Positions 1 through 5,778 of a DNA stretch of 11,464 nt are shown here, piece by piece (positions within the stretch are counted from its first letter, which is position 1; the number at the start of each line of letters is the position of its first letter). Source of the DNA: an uncultured Devosia sp. (GTDB taxonomy: Bacteria; Pseudomonadota; Alphaproteobacteria; Rhizobiales; Devosiaceae); NCBI GenBank assembly GCA_946481445.1, contig CAMLOA010000024.1:1-11464 (forward strand), read 5' to 3'. The notes beneath the pieces are model-generated. The model made no database searches. It was given only the letters and a program-made list of their open reading frames with translations, and was not told the DNA's origin. The position numbers and the translations under genes are program-made.

Positions 1-69
1 GGCAATGATCTGCCGAATGGACGACAGGATTTCGTCCATCGAAGGTTCTTTGGGTGCAGGCTTGTTCAT
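1..69 (-). CDS. popZ: PopZ/DUF2497 cell-pole organising protein, N-terminus only (runs off the left edge)
   Basis: The visible 23 residues begin MNKPAPKEPSMDEILSSIRQ and end IIA. The MDEILxSIRxII segment is the conserved amphipathic N-terminal helix of the PopZ/DUF2497 family. In Caulobacter, PopZ forms a polar matrix that anchors the ParB-bound origin and recruits cell-cycle regulators through this N-terminal region; the C-terminal oligomerisation helices would lie outside the window. The ATG at 69 is preceded by a GAGG Shine-Dalgarno sequence about five bases upstream. It lies downstream of tolC on the same strand but behind a strong intrinsic terminator, so it probably has its own promoter in 70-205. 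The family call is firm for such a short piece because the motif is so characteristic; the function in this organism is inferred. Confidence 0.85.
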   Translation of the reverse strand, partial: MNKPAPKEPSMDEILSSIRQIIA

Positions 70-205
70 CAGTGCCTCGTACTCGTGCGCCGCAAACCGG
101 GAAGGGCAATCCGCCGACAGCCACTAAACCTGATTCGTCCCCATCACCTTAGACCCCATGAAAGGAATAAGGAATCGCTCCGGACAGGGCACAAGGGGTC
201 TTCCA

Positions 206-239
206 CTAAAACTTGTGGCCGGGACTGACCCGGCCACAA
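206..239 (-). terminator. Intrinsic terminator downstream of tolC
   Basis: A perfect 11-bp stem (TTGTGGCCGGG at 213-223 pairing with CCCGGCCACAA at 229-239) encloses a 5-base loop. Read on the minus strand it is followed at once by GTTTTAG. It begins 23 bases past the tolC stop. GC-rich stem plus U-tract in the right orientation makes this the clearest rho-independent terminator in the window. It would separate tolC from popZ. Confidence 0.88.
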
Positions 240-261
240 TGGATGGAGAAGCTGGCGGGTA

Positions 262-1626
262 CTACTCCGCGACGGTGCGCAATTCCTGCCACACGTCGTC
301 CACGGTCTGCTGGTACTGCACCGCCGACTTCACCTCGACCGGAAGGCCGAGATCGGTCGCGGTCAGCCGACCCATTGCGGCGAGCAGCGAAAACGTCGCG
401 ATCACCTTGTTGGCCGATGCATTGATCAGCCCTTCGCGCGCCGTGGTGAGTTCGGCCTGGGCGTTGAGCACGTCCAGCGTCGTCCTTGTGCCGAGATCGC
501 GCTCCTGGATGACGCCATCGAGCACTTCCCTGCCAGCGGCGACCGCGGCGGTTGCGGCGGAGATCTGGGCGTCCGCGCTCTGGATGCCGGCCCAGGCGGA
601 GATCACCGCTTCCCGAATCTGGTCATAGGTCGACATGGCGTCGACCTCGGTCTTGATCTGCTCGATATTTGCCTTGCGCACGCTGGCCCCGAGCGCACCG
701 CCAGCATAGAGCGGCACGGTGATCTGGAAGCCGATCGAGGCACTGAGGCCTGCAGTACCGAACCCGGCCTGATCACGCGCCGAAGCCCCTAGGGTGCCGT
801 TGATCGTGGCGGTGGGACCAAACGCGGCCTGCGCCCCGTCCACCCCGGCCTGGGCCGCCCGGATGGCGGCCTTGGACAGCAGAATGGCCGGATGGCCAAC
901 CTCGGCTTCCGCAATGGCAGCCTGCAGGTTGCCCGGAACCAGACCACCATAATTGTGCGAGGCCGTCAGGTTCTGCGGCGCGATGCCAACATAGCGCTGG
1001 AAGGTCGCACGGCTGATCTCGAGGCTGGCCAGGGCAGCCCGGTACACGGCATCACCCTGGGCGAGACGCGCACGCGCCTGCGCCACGTCGATGCGCGTTC
1101 CTTCCCCCACATCCAGCCGATCCTGCGCGGACTGCAGCTGGGCCTGGAAGAAGCTGACATTCTCTTGCCGCAGGGCCACCAGCTGGCTGTCCGTCAACAC
1201 GGACATATAGGCCTGGACCACGGCAAGCAGCACATTCTGCTCGGTGTTGCGGATCTGGTATTCGGCAACCTCGGCTCCGGCACGCGCCTGCTCGATCTGC
1301 GCTTCGGTCCGGAAGTTGTCGAAGATCGTCTGGTTGTAGGAGAGGCCGGCCGAATAGGTCGAACTGGTGGACCAGTCGCCGCCGCCATAGTTGAGGCTCT
1401 TGGTGCCACTCAGCGACGCGCCGATCGTCGGGCGCTGTCCCGCCTGGGCCAGCGCCACGTTCTCCGCCGCCGATTTCGCATTCAGCAGCGCCGCCTGCAG
1501 GTCAGGCGCGTGATCGTAAGCTTGCGCCAACGCCTGAGAAATCGACTGCGCCTGAACCCCCGACAGGGTCAGGGCAGACAGGCTCAGCGCCAGCACGCTC
1601 GCCACGACAGTGCTACCAAATCTCAT
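262..1626 (-). CDS. tolC: TolC-family outer-membrane efflux/secretion channel
   Basis: This 454-residue protein starts MRFGSTVVASVLALSLSALT, a Sec signal peptide with likely cleavage after VQA (around residue 25-26). The mature part is a TolC-like tandem repeat: two long helical halves with many A/Q/E-rich heptads (e.g. QIEQARAGAEVAEYQIRNTE and QAELTTAREGLINASANKVI) alternating with short beta segments that build the outer-membrane barrel. Such proteins trimerise into the exit duct for type I secretion or RND/MFS efflux pumps; no pump or adaptor gene is adjacent, so the partner is encoded elsewhere. I chose the ATG at 1626 because GGAGG sits seven bases upstream; a TTG one codon earlier is possible but too close to that site. 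The length is close to that of E. coli TolC (about 490 aa precursor). It lies between pcm and popZ and ends at a strong terminator. Confidence 0.93.
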   Translation of the reverse strand: MRFGSTVVASVLALSLSALTLSGVQAQSISQALAQAYDHAPDLQAALLNAKSAAENVALAQAGQRPTIGASLSGTKSLNYGGGDWSTSSTYSAGLSYNQTIFDNFRTEAQIEQARAGAEVAEYQIRNTEQNVLLAVVQAYMSVLTDSQLVALRQENVSFFQAQLQSAQDRLDVGEGTRIDVAQARARLAQGDAVYRAALASLEISRATFQRYVGIAPQNLTASHNYGGLVPGNLQAAIAEAEVGHPAILLSKAAIRAAQAGVDGAQAAFGPTATINGTLGASARDQAGFGTAGLSASIGFQITVPLYAGGALGASVRKANIEQIKTEVDAMSTYDQIREAVISAWAGIQSADAQISAATAAVAAGREVLDGVIQERDLGTRTTLDVLNAQAELTTAREGLINASANKVIATFSLLAAMGRLTATDLGLPVEVKSAVQYQQTVDDVWQELRTVAE

Positions 1627-1745
1627 CAACCCGCCTCCAGACCCCCACAGAGTACGCGCCGCACATGGTGTTCACAACCAGCCGCGGCAATACCGGGAAA
1701 CTCAACTGCTGAAAATGTGCGCCGGCGTGACTCGTCGGCAACAGA

Positions 1746-2402
1746 TTAGAACACAAACCGCTCTTCCGGCTTGGCGGTAAACAGCGGAGGAAGGCTTGCA
1801 TTGAACTCCGGGCGCGATGCAACGCCATCTCCGGTCTTCAAGAAGACTGTCGCAACCGCTACGGCACCGGAGCGAATCAGGGCCACCAGGCGCCCACCAT
1901 CCTTGAGCACATCGAAGAAGCTGTCCGGCACCACTTCCAGGGCGCCCTCGACGATGACGACGTCAAATCGGTCCTTGGCAACTGCGGCGATCTCCCCCGC
2001 CGATATGGTCGCGTTGCCGATGCCAAGGTCGGCCAAAGAGCCGCGCGCTGCGTCCGCGAGCGCGGCATCGCCCTCGAGGCCGACCACGGAGCCGGCTAGC
2101 CCGGCGATGATGGCCGTCGAATACCCGGTGCCGGCTCCCACGACCAGCACGGCATCGGCCTCGTCGATGTCACCGAGCTGAATCAATCGCGCCAGCGTGG
2201 CCGGGGCGGACATGAAACGCCCCGTTCCGGGCGTACCGAACCACTGCACGTCGTCGATATAGGCCAGATCACGGCGAGCGGCAGGCACGAAGTTCTCGCG
2301 CGGTACGACACTCATCTGCGCCAGGATGCGCCAGTCGGTAATGTTGCTTGGCCGGAGCTGGTTATCCACCATGAACTCACGCGCGCGCTCGAAATCGACC
2401 AT
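1746..2402 (-). CDS. pcm: Protein-L-isoaspartate O-methyltransferase family protein
   Basis: This 218-residue cytosolic protein has a Rossmann-type SAM-dependent methyltransferase fold. Motif I is VLVVGAGTGYST (residues 85-96), followed by an acidic residue ending strand 2 (VVGLE, 106-110). The RFMSAPATLARL segment (62-73) aligns with the conserved S-x-P element of Pcm (TISQPYMVARM in E. coli). Pcm enzymes methylate isoaspartyl residues in damaged proteins to start their repair. The start at 2402 gives MVDFERAREFMVDNQLRPSN, the usual beginning of alphaproteobacterial members. The reading frame stays open upstream to 2525, but that extension is arginine-rich and crosses the intergenic inverted repeats, so I reject it. 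The protein diverges from E. coli Pcm and ends in the FVF tail seen in alphaproteobacterial homologues. True isoaspartyl activity is therefore likely but not certain. Confidence 0.86.
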   Translation of the reverse strand: MVDFERAREFMVDNQLRPSNITDWRILAQMSVVPRENFVPAARRDLAYIDDVQWFGTPGTGRFMSAPATLARLIQLGDIDEADAVLVVGAGTGYSTAIIAGLAGSVVGLEGDAALADAARGSLADLGIGNATISAGEIAAVAKDRFDVVIVEGALEVVPDSFFDVLKDGGRLVALIRSGAVAVATVFLKTGDGVASRPEFNASLPPLFTAKPEERFVF

Positions 2403-2475
2403 GCCGAATCCCGCAATTGAACCATATGACGGACGTGAATATCCCTCACCCCGCCCTCTTGGCAAGCCAGCCCGC

Positions 2476-2537
2476 ACGGAGCGCGACAAAGGGCGCCGGC
2501 GCCGGTGACCGGTTCGGAGCGACATGTCGCGCTCCGT
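2476..2537. repeat. Overlapping, mutually exclusive inverted repeats between the kinase gene and pcm
   Basis: ACGGAGCGCGACA (2476-2488) is perfectly complementary, in inverted orientation, to TGTCGCGCTCCGT (2525-2537), a 13-bp stem with a 36-base spacer. Within that span CGGAGCG (2515-2521) can instead pair with CGCTCCG (2530-2536), and GCGACATGTCGC (2519-2530) is itself a 12-bp palindrome, as is GGCGCCGGCGCC (2492-2503). No U-run follows on either strand. It lies 35 bases past the kinase stop and 74 bases before the pcm start, both on the minus strand. It could be a terminator of the kinase transcript, an mRNA-stabilising structure or a protein-binding site. Confidence 0.6.
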
Positions 2538-2571
2538 TTGTCATCGAAACAGGGCGCAGGGACGGCTGCAG

Positions 2572-4128
2572 TCAGGCGGTGGTGGCAGAGGCCCGCGTCA
2601 CCTGCGACAGGGCAATATCGGCTTCAAACACCAGGCCATCCTCATCGCGGAACGTATAGCTTCCCCCCATCTGGGCAACCACGCCCTTGATGAGACGCAT
2701 GCCCATGCTCCGGCCCAGTTCGGCGCCCCCCAGTCCGACCCCACTGTCGCGGACAGTCAGGCGGGCAAGGCCGTTGTCGAGCTTGCGCAGCCCGATCGAT
2801 ATCCGCCCCGGACGCCCATCGGGGAAGGCATACTTGAACGAATTGGTGACCAGTTCGCTCAGCAGCAGCGCCAGAGGCGTAGCATGGTCCCGATCCACAT
2901 CGACCGGGTCCAGGTCGAATTCGATCTGGGCGGCGGAGCCATAGGCGGCCTTCACCTCGTCGACGACGGCCGGAATGAAGGCCGAGGCGTCAATGTCCAT
3001 GTAGCGGTCGTGCTTGTAGATGTGCTCGTGCATGGCGGCCATGGCGGCAAAGCGGCTTTGCAGGTCGCGCTTGGCAGATTCCGGAATATCCTGCAGGCGG
3101 ACGAGGGCCTGGACGGACTGCATGTTGTTCTTCACGCGATGGTGGATCTCGCGGAACAGCATGGTGTTCAGGTCCACCGAGGCCTGCAGTTCCTTGGCGC
3201 GCCGGGCGTCGCGGGCGAGCAGGCGGACGATCCACCAGCACCCCAGCACCAGGGCGATGATGATGGGAGAGGCGATGAAGATGACCGTGACGATGGCCGT
3301 CGTGAAACCGGCCCAGGTCTGCTGCGTCGCAATGGAGGCCAGCGCGAGGATCTGCGTGCCCGGCACACGACGGTAGCTGACGGTGCGGGCCACGCCATCC
3401 ACCGGTGAGCTGTCCGAGGCATAGGTGCCGGCGTCGCTGGCCGGAAGATGCTGCGTGAAGAGTGGCAACTGGCTGAGGTCCATCGCCCCCTCGGTGGGCG
3501 GGTAGCGGGCCATCAGGTGGCCGTCGTCCCGCACGAAGCTGATGGTGGAGCCCTCATCAAGGGACAGGGTGTTCCACAACTCCTCCAGCAGCGATTCCGA
3601 GAACGAAACCATGATCGCGCCAGCAAACGCGCCTTGCCGTTCGATCCGCTTGCTGAACACGAATATCCGGTCGCCCGTTATGCGGCTGATGATGAGGGCA
3701 GACGTATAGAAATCGGCGCCATCGCGGAGCGCCGTATAATACTCGCGGTCGACGACGGACACGGCGCTTGCCCCGGGCACAGTGGCGTAGATGGTGTTGG
3801 CCTGGGCATCGATCACATAGACCTCGGTGGCGGTGGGTAGGCCCTCAAGCACCGACATGATCTCCTCGGAGGTTCCGAGCAAGTGTGGCCCCAGCGCCGA
3901 ATCAACCCGGCGCAGCGTCTGATTTGCGACTTCCGATATCCAATAGGCGTTGGTGGCTACCACCTGGGAAGCCGCATTGGCGCGGTCCTCCAAGCGCTGC
4001 TTGGTCTGGTCTATTCCCACCACGATGAAATAGGCGAACAGCCCAACGAACAGTCCAAAGAAAGCCAGCATGAGGCCGATTGCCAGACGCGCCGCGGACA
4101 CGCCGCTCCAGCTCAACTTCGCTCGCAT
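2572..4128 (-). CDS. Membrane sensor histidine kinase, Cache-like sensor with HisKA_2/HATPase_c output
   Basis: This 518-residue inner-membrane kinase has a hydrophobic helix at about 16-38, a periplasmic segment at about 39-276 and a second helix at about 277-301. The periplasmic part resembles a Cache domain (DREYYTALRDG, FYTSALIISRITGDRIFVFS), which usually binds small ligands. The cytoplasmic part carries the HisKA_2 phosphoacceptor box REIHHRVKNNMQSVQALVRL (326-345, with His329/His330), an N-box ELVTNSFKYAF (425-435), a G1 box DSGVGLG (461-467) and GMRLIKGVV (476-484). HisKA_2/HWE kinases in alphaproteobacteria often feed PhyR-type general stress response or single-domain receivers, but no response regulator lies nearby, so this is an orphan with unknown ligand and partner. 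No good Shine-Dalgarno sequence precedes the ATG at 4128; the nearest GGAGG is about 20 bases away in a hairpin. Family assignment is firm, pathway is not. Confidence 0.92.
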   Translation of the reverse strand: MRAKLSWSGVSAARLAIGLMLAFFGLFVGLFAYFIVVGIDQTKQRLEDRANAASQVVATNAYWISEVANQTLRRVDSALGPHLLGTSEEIMSVLEGLPTATEVYVIDAQANTIYATVPGASAVSVVDREYYTALRDGADFYTSALIISRITGDRIFVFSKRIERQGAFAGAIMVSFSESLLEELWNTLSLDEGSTISFVRDDGHLMARYPPTEGAMDLSQLPLFTQHLPASDAGTYASDSSPVDGVARTVSYRRVPGTQILALASIATQQTWAGFTTAIVTVIFIASPIIIALVLGCWWIVRLLARDARRAKELQASVDLNTMLFREIHHRVKNNMQSVQALVRLQDIPESAKRDLQSRFAAMAAMHEHIYKHDRYMDIDASAFIPAVVDEVKAAYGSAAQIEFDLDPVDVDRDHATPLALLLSELVTNSFKYAFPDGRPGRISIGLRKLDNGLARLTVRDSGVGLGGAELGRSMGMRLIKGVVAQMGGSYTFRDEDGLVFEADIALSQVTRASATTA

Positions 4129-4136
4129 ATGCTGCT

Positions 4137-4177
4137 ATACCCCCGGGCGCGCCTCCGGGCGATACCCCCGCCCGGAG
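4137..4177 (-). promoter_or_regulatory. Stem-loop and direct repeat in the kinase mRNA leader
   Basis: CTCCGGGCG (4153-4161) and CGCCCGGAG (4169-4177) form a perfect 9-bp stem with a 7-base loop, 25 bases upstream of the kinase ATG. The nonamer ATACCCCCG occurs twice, at 4137-4145 and 4162-4170, with a 25-base period, once in the loop and once next to the start codon. On the minus-strand transcript there is no U-tract after the stem. It may be a leader structure affecting kinase translation, a weak terminator for the upstream microprotein gene, or an operator. Confidence 0.5.
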
Positions 4178-4207
4178 CGATAATGCGCCAGTCTCGCATA
4201 GGTTGCA

Positions 4208-4354
4208 TCAATCCTGCGGCTTGGATGGGGGTGTCTTCACCGGCTGATCCTGCCGGGTTCCGTCGGGACGCCGGCCCAGGTCATCAATGTTGTCATCCTT
4301 CTGATCACCGGGCTCGGTCTCGAGCGGCGCCGGTCGGGTCTTGTCCTTGTCCAC
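4208..4354 (-). CDS. 48-aa charged, probably disordered microprotein
   Basis: A GTG-started frame encodes 48 residues starting MDKDKTRPAPLETEPGDQKD and ending KTPPSKPQD. It is rich in D, K, P and Q, has no hydrophobic core, membrane helix or cysteine, and is therefore likely disordered. The evidence that it is a gene is the Shine-Dalgarno sequence AAGGAG (complement of 4362-4367) exactly seven bases before the GTG, together with a composition that looks like a natural soluble peptide rather than the arginine/serine-rich text of shadow frames. The DNIDDLGRRPDGTRQDQPVK middle could be a short linear motif. It lies 79 bases upstream of the kinase gene on the same strand and could be co-transcribed with it. 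I do not recognise a family, and no function can be assigned. Confidence 0.62.
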   Translation of the reverse strand: MDKDKTRPAPLETEPGDQKDDNIDDLGRRPDGTRQDQPVKTPPSKPQD

Positions 4355-4361
4355 GGCAAAT

Positions 4362-4367
4362 CTCCTT
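4362..4367 (-). promoter_or_regulatory. Strong Shine-Dalgarno sequence that decides the GTG start of the microprotein
   Basis: The minus strand reads AAGGAG, then seven bases, then GTG at 4354. It is among the closest matches to the anti-Shine-Dalgarno consensus in the window and is the main reason for calling this small gene. Confidence 0.65.
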
Positions 4368-4428
4368 GCTTCGACCTCAAGGAATCGCGTGAACGCGCAA
4401 AAGGTTCAGCATGTGCAGAGTATGGCCC

Positions 4429-4457
4429 TTGCCTCCCCCGTCGCCGTGCCTTAGAAC
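4429..4457 (+). promoter_or_regulatory. Candidate sigma-70 type promoter of tRNA-Cys
   Basis: TTGCCT (4429-4434) and TAGAAC (4452-4457) are separated by 17 bases, each matching four of six consensus bases. Transcription would begin around 4464, just before the mature tRNA 5' end at 4470. Position and spacing support it; the hexamers alone would not. Confidence 0.42.
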
Positions 4458-4469
4458 CCGGCACCCAGA

Positions 4470-4543
4470 GGCCTCGTGGCGGAGTGGTTACGCAGCGGAT
4501 TGCAAATCCGTGTACTCCGGTTCGATTCCGGACGAGGCCTCCA
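4470..4543 (+). tRNA. tRNA-Cys (anticodon GCA)
   Basis: The acceptor stem pairs GGCCTCG (4470-4476) with CGAGGCC (4533-4539), followed by discriminator U (4540, as expected for tRNA-Cys) and an encoded CCA (4541-4543). The anticodon loop TTGCAAA gives anticodon GCA at 4502-4504. The T-arm has TCCGG and CCGGA around TTCGATT. All arms pair, and nothing suggests a pseudogene. The 3' end borders the lower-GC accessory patch, a position typical of integration targets. Confidence 0.97.
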
Positions 4544-4736
4544 TCAAATTCCACAACATAATCAGCTAGTTGCGACACCCCAGTGAGCCTCCAGCCCGGA
4601 GCCGTGTTGCGTGACCCGACCCGGCATTCACGGGCCTTTCTCGGCACGCCCGGCGAATCCATGCGACATGGCTGCGACATGCTGGCAAGCCGGAACGGGT
4701 GGAGAAACGGAATCGCTCAGATGGTCGTATTGGTTC
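4544..4736. other. Non-coding stretch after tRNA-Cys, possible relic of an integration site
   Basis: I see no convincing gene here: the short open frames have no Shine-Dalgarno sequence and no recognisable protein. It holds TGCGACA at 4571-4577 and the tandem pair at 4662-4681. No intrinsic terminator for the tRNA or for the convergent minus-strand cassette is evident. A perfect second copy of the tRNA 3' end was not found in the window. Confidence 0.4.
4662..4681 (+). repeat. Tandem TGCGACATG repeat (11-base period)
   Basis: TGCGACATG occurs at 4662-4670 and 4673-4681, with a diverged copy TGCGACACC at 4571-4579. An 11-base period places the copies about one helical turn apart, which would suit a DNA-binding protein such as an integrase arm-site or a regulator. 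With so few copies, chance cannot be excluded. Confidence 0.4.
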
Positions 4737-5189
4737 TCATGTCCTTTCGGCCACACCCTGCGCCGCTATCTCACCTAGCGCTGCGCCAGCCTGTGTAATG
4801 ACGAGCTGACTGGCTTCGCGTTCTGCCAAGCCCCGGGAAACCAAGAAGAATACAGCGGCCTCGTCATCGGTCCCGAATAGTGAACGGAGAGCTACCGGTC
4901 CCCCATGAATTCGGCGCAACAGGCCATACGAGTAGGCCGGAATATGCTCGAGTCTACGCGTCTTTCGTGTGGGATGCCGAATGCCGGCCCGAACGGCCGG
5001 CCGCATGAGATCGGAGGCTTCGTGCGTAAAGCAGAGTGCTTCCAACCAGGAGGCAACGCTGATCGGTATCGGTGTTGATCCTTCAACCCACTCCTCAACC
5101 AAGCGGCTGTCGATCTCTAGACACTGGGCGAGGGTTGACGGCGCCCACCGAATGGTCTCCAGACAACCCTGCAACCGGCTTGGCGTCAT
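4737..5189 (-). CDS. Helix-turn-helix protein of accessory or mobile-element type
   Basis: This 150-residue protein has an N-terminal HTH-like region: MTPSRLQGCLETIRWAPSTL then a recognition-helix-like ALxx-DSRLVEEWVEGSTPI and PISVASWLEAL (residues 1-52). This is the layout of short phage/plasmid-type HTH proteins whose second helix ends in W-x-x-G and continues into P-x-x-V-x-x-W-L. The C-terminal half (about 88-140, GLLRRIHGGPVALRSLFGTD, then FFLVSRGLAEREASQLVITQ) has the look of a winged-helix unit with its beta wing. It overlaps the upstream 88-aa gene by ATGA, so the two are translationally coupled. Base composition is lower in G+C than the flanks. It could autoregulate the cassette. I recognise the type of protein, not a named family, and the target DNA is unknown. 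Confidence 0.72.
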   Translation of the reverse strand: MTPSRLQGCLETIRWAPSTLAQCLEIDSRLVEEWVEGSTPIPISVASWLEALCFTHEASDLMRPAVRAGIRHPTRKTRRLEHIPAYSYGLLRRIHGGPVALRSLFGTDDEAAVFFLVSRGLAEREASQLVITQAGAALGEIAAQGVAERT

Positions 5190-5452
5190 GATGTGCGCCC
5201 TCCCACCACGTGCCCCATGAAGGCGCGTTGCAAAGGATAGTCCTCGGAAAAGTACAATTCGCGTATAGCCCCGCCGTCATAGCGAACTTCCTCGGCCTCA
5301 AGCATCGAACCTGGCTGCACGCTCAACGGCAGCTCTTCAATTGTATACCGGACTGCTTCTGCCAAAGACGGAAACCGCTGGTAGCGGGACACGCTCCTCG
5401 TTTTGTGATTTCGGCCCGGATAGAGTTCGGCGGGAGCGTTGTAGTTGGTCAT
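5186..5452 (-). CDS. 88-aa conserved-looking hypothetical protein, first gene of the HTH cassette
   Basis: The protein begins MTNYNAPAELYPGRNHKTRS and continues with a basic, Y/R-rich stretch, then FPSLAEAVRYTIEELP (about residues 28-43) and LEAEEVRYDGGAIRELYFSE (about 51-70). It resembles small alphaproteobacterial proteins of unknown function with the same order: NAPAEL-P-R, a helix in the AEAVRxxIEELP region, and an acidic segment ending I-R-x-L-Y. That resemblance is from memory and should be checked. No membrane segment or catalytic motif is visible. I chose the ATG at 5452 because AAGGAA lies about seven bases upstream; the frame is open to 5632, but the extra 60 residues are cysteine-rich with no protein-like pattern. 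The stop overlaps the HTH gene start (ATGA). The composition is atypical: 32 of 60 bases G+C at 5221-5280. The function is unknown. Confidence 0.72.
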   Translation of the reverse strand: MTNYNAPAELYPGRNHKTRSVSRYQRFPSLAEAVRYTIEELPLSVQPGSMLEAEEVRYDGGAIRELYFSEDYPLQRAFMGHVVGGRTS

Positions 5453-5778
5453 GGCCAGTTCCTTGCTGAAGCACGCGCAATGGGGTGCCGCGGCGACACA
5501 ACGTTCATGATCCAGGGGATAGAGGGAACCGAGGGCGTATGAAACGCATACACTTGATATAGGTATCAGAGAGGGCGCATATAAGGCCTCGCCGGCAGAC
5601 AACTGCTCATTGAGGTTACTCGCCTCCTCCACCGCGATATCAGTCGGAGAGGCGGCCCTCCTGAGTTGACTGGCGACTGCACCCCGAGAGCTCTCGCCCT
5701 CGCATCGAGCCGAAATTTTGACTTCACCCCGGTTCTGACCCCGCTTAGGCTGTCGGCGAGCTCAAGAGGGGAATCGGC
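5453..5778. other. 326-base divergent intergenic region between the HTH cassette and benE
   Basis: No gene is supported here. The left part (to about 5600) is AT-richer and holds two small inverted repeats, probably the control region of the minus-strand cassette. The right part contains the leader of benE, with AAGAGGGG ahead of its GTG. A TTGACT at about 5718-5723 is a possible -35 for benE, but no convincing -10 follows. The region marks the junction from atypical to typical base composition. Confidence 0.5.
5537..5568. promoter_or_regulatory. Two adjacent inverted repeats, candidate operators of the HTH cassette
   Basis: GTATG-N5-CATAC spans 5537-5551 and TGATA-N4-TATCA spans 5555-5568, centres about 17-18 bases apart. 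They lie 85-116 bases upstream of the first cassette gene. On the minus strand the hexamer TATATC falls inside the second dyad and could be a -10 element, so binding there would block transcription; no good -35 accompanies it. Short dyads like these are weak evidence alone, but a downstream HTH protein makes autoregulation plausible. Confidence 0.4.

Noticed and set aside
892..1749. 285-codon plus-strand open frame antisense to tolC
   Set aside because: It is Arg/Gln/His-rich text mirroring the tolC codons, without a family motif. The tolC reading has a signal peptide, repeats and a terminator.
2403..2525. 41-residue N-terminal extension of Pcm
   Set aside because: It is arginine/glycine-rich and encoded across the inverted repeats; family members begin near MVDFxxAR.
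2524..3408. 294-codon plus-strand open frame antisense to the kinase
   Set aside because: Its low-complexity His/Gly/Asp composition comes from the complementary strand of a GC-rich gene; the kinase motifs on the minus strand are decisive.
4468..4541. GAGGCCTC at 4468-4475, 4534-4541 and 11147-11154 as an attachment-site repeat
   Set aside because: The first two copies arise from the tRNA acceptor stem and its own complement; the third is an 8-base palindrome likely to occur by chance.
4237..4680. 147-codon minus-strand open frame running through tRNA-Cys
   Set aside because: It reads antisense through the tRNA and out of frame over the 48-aa gene; such frames through tRNAs are a common artefact.
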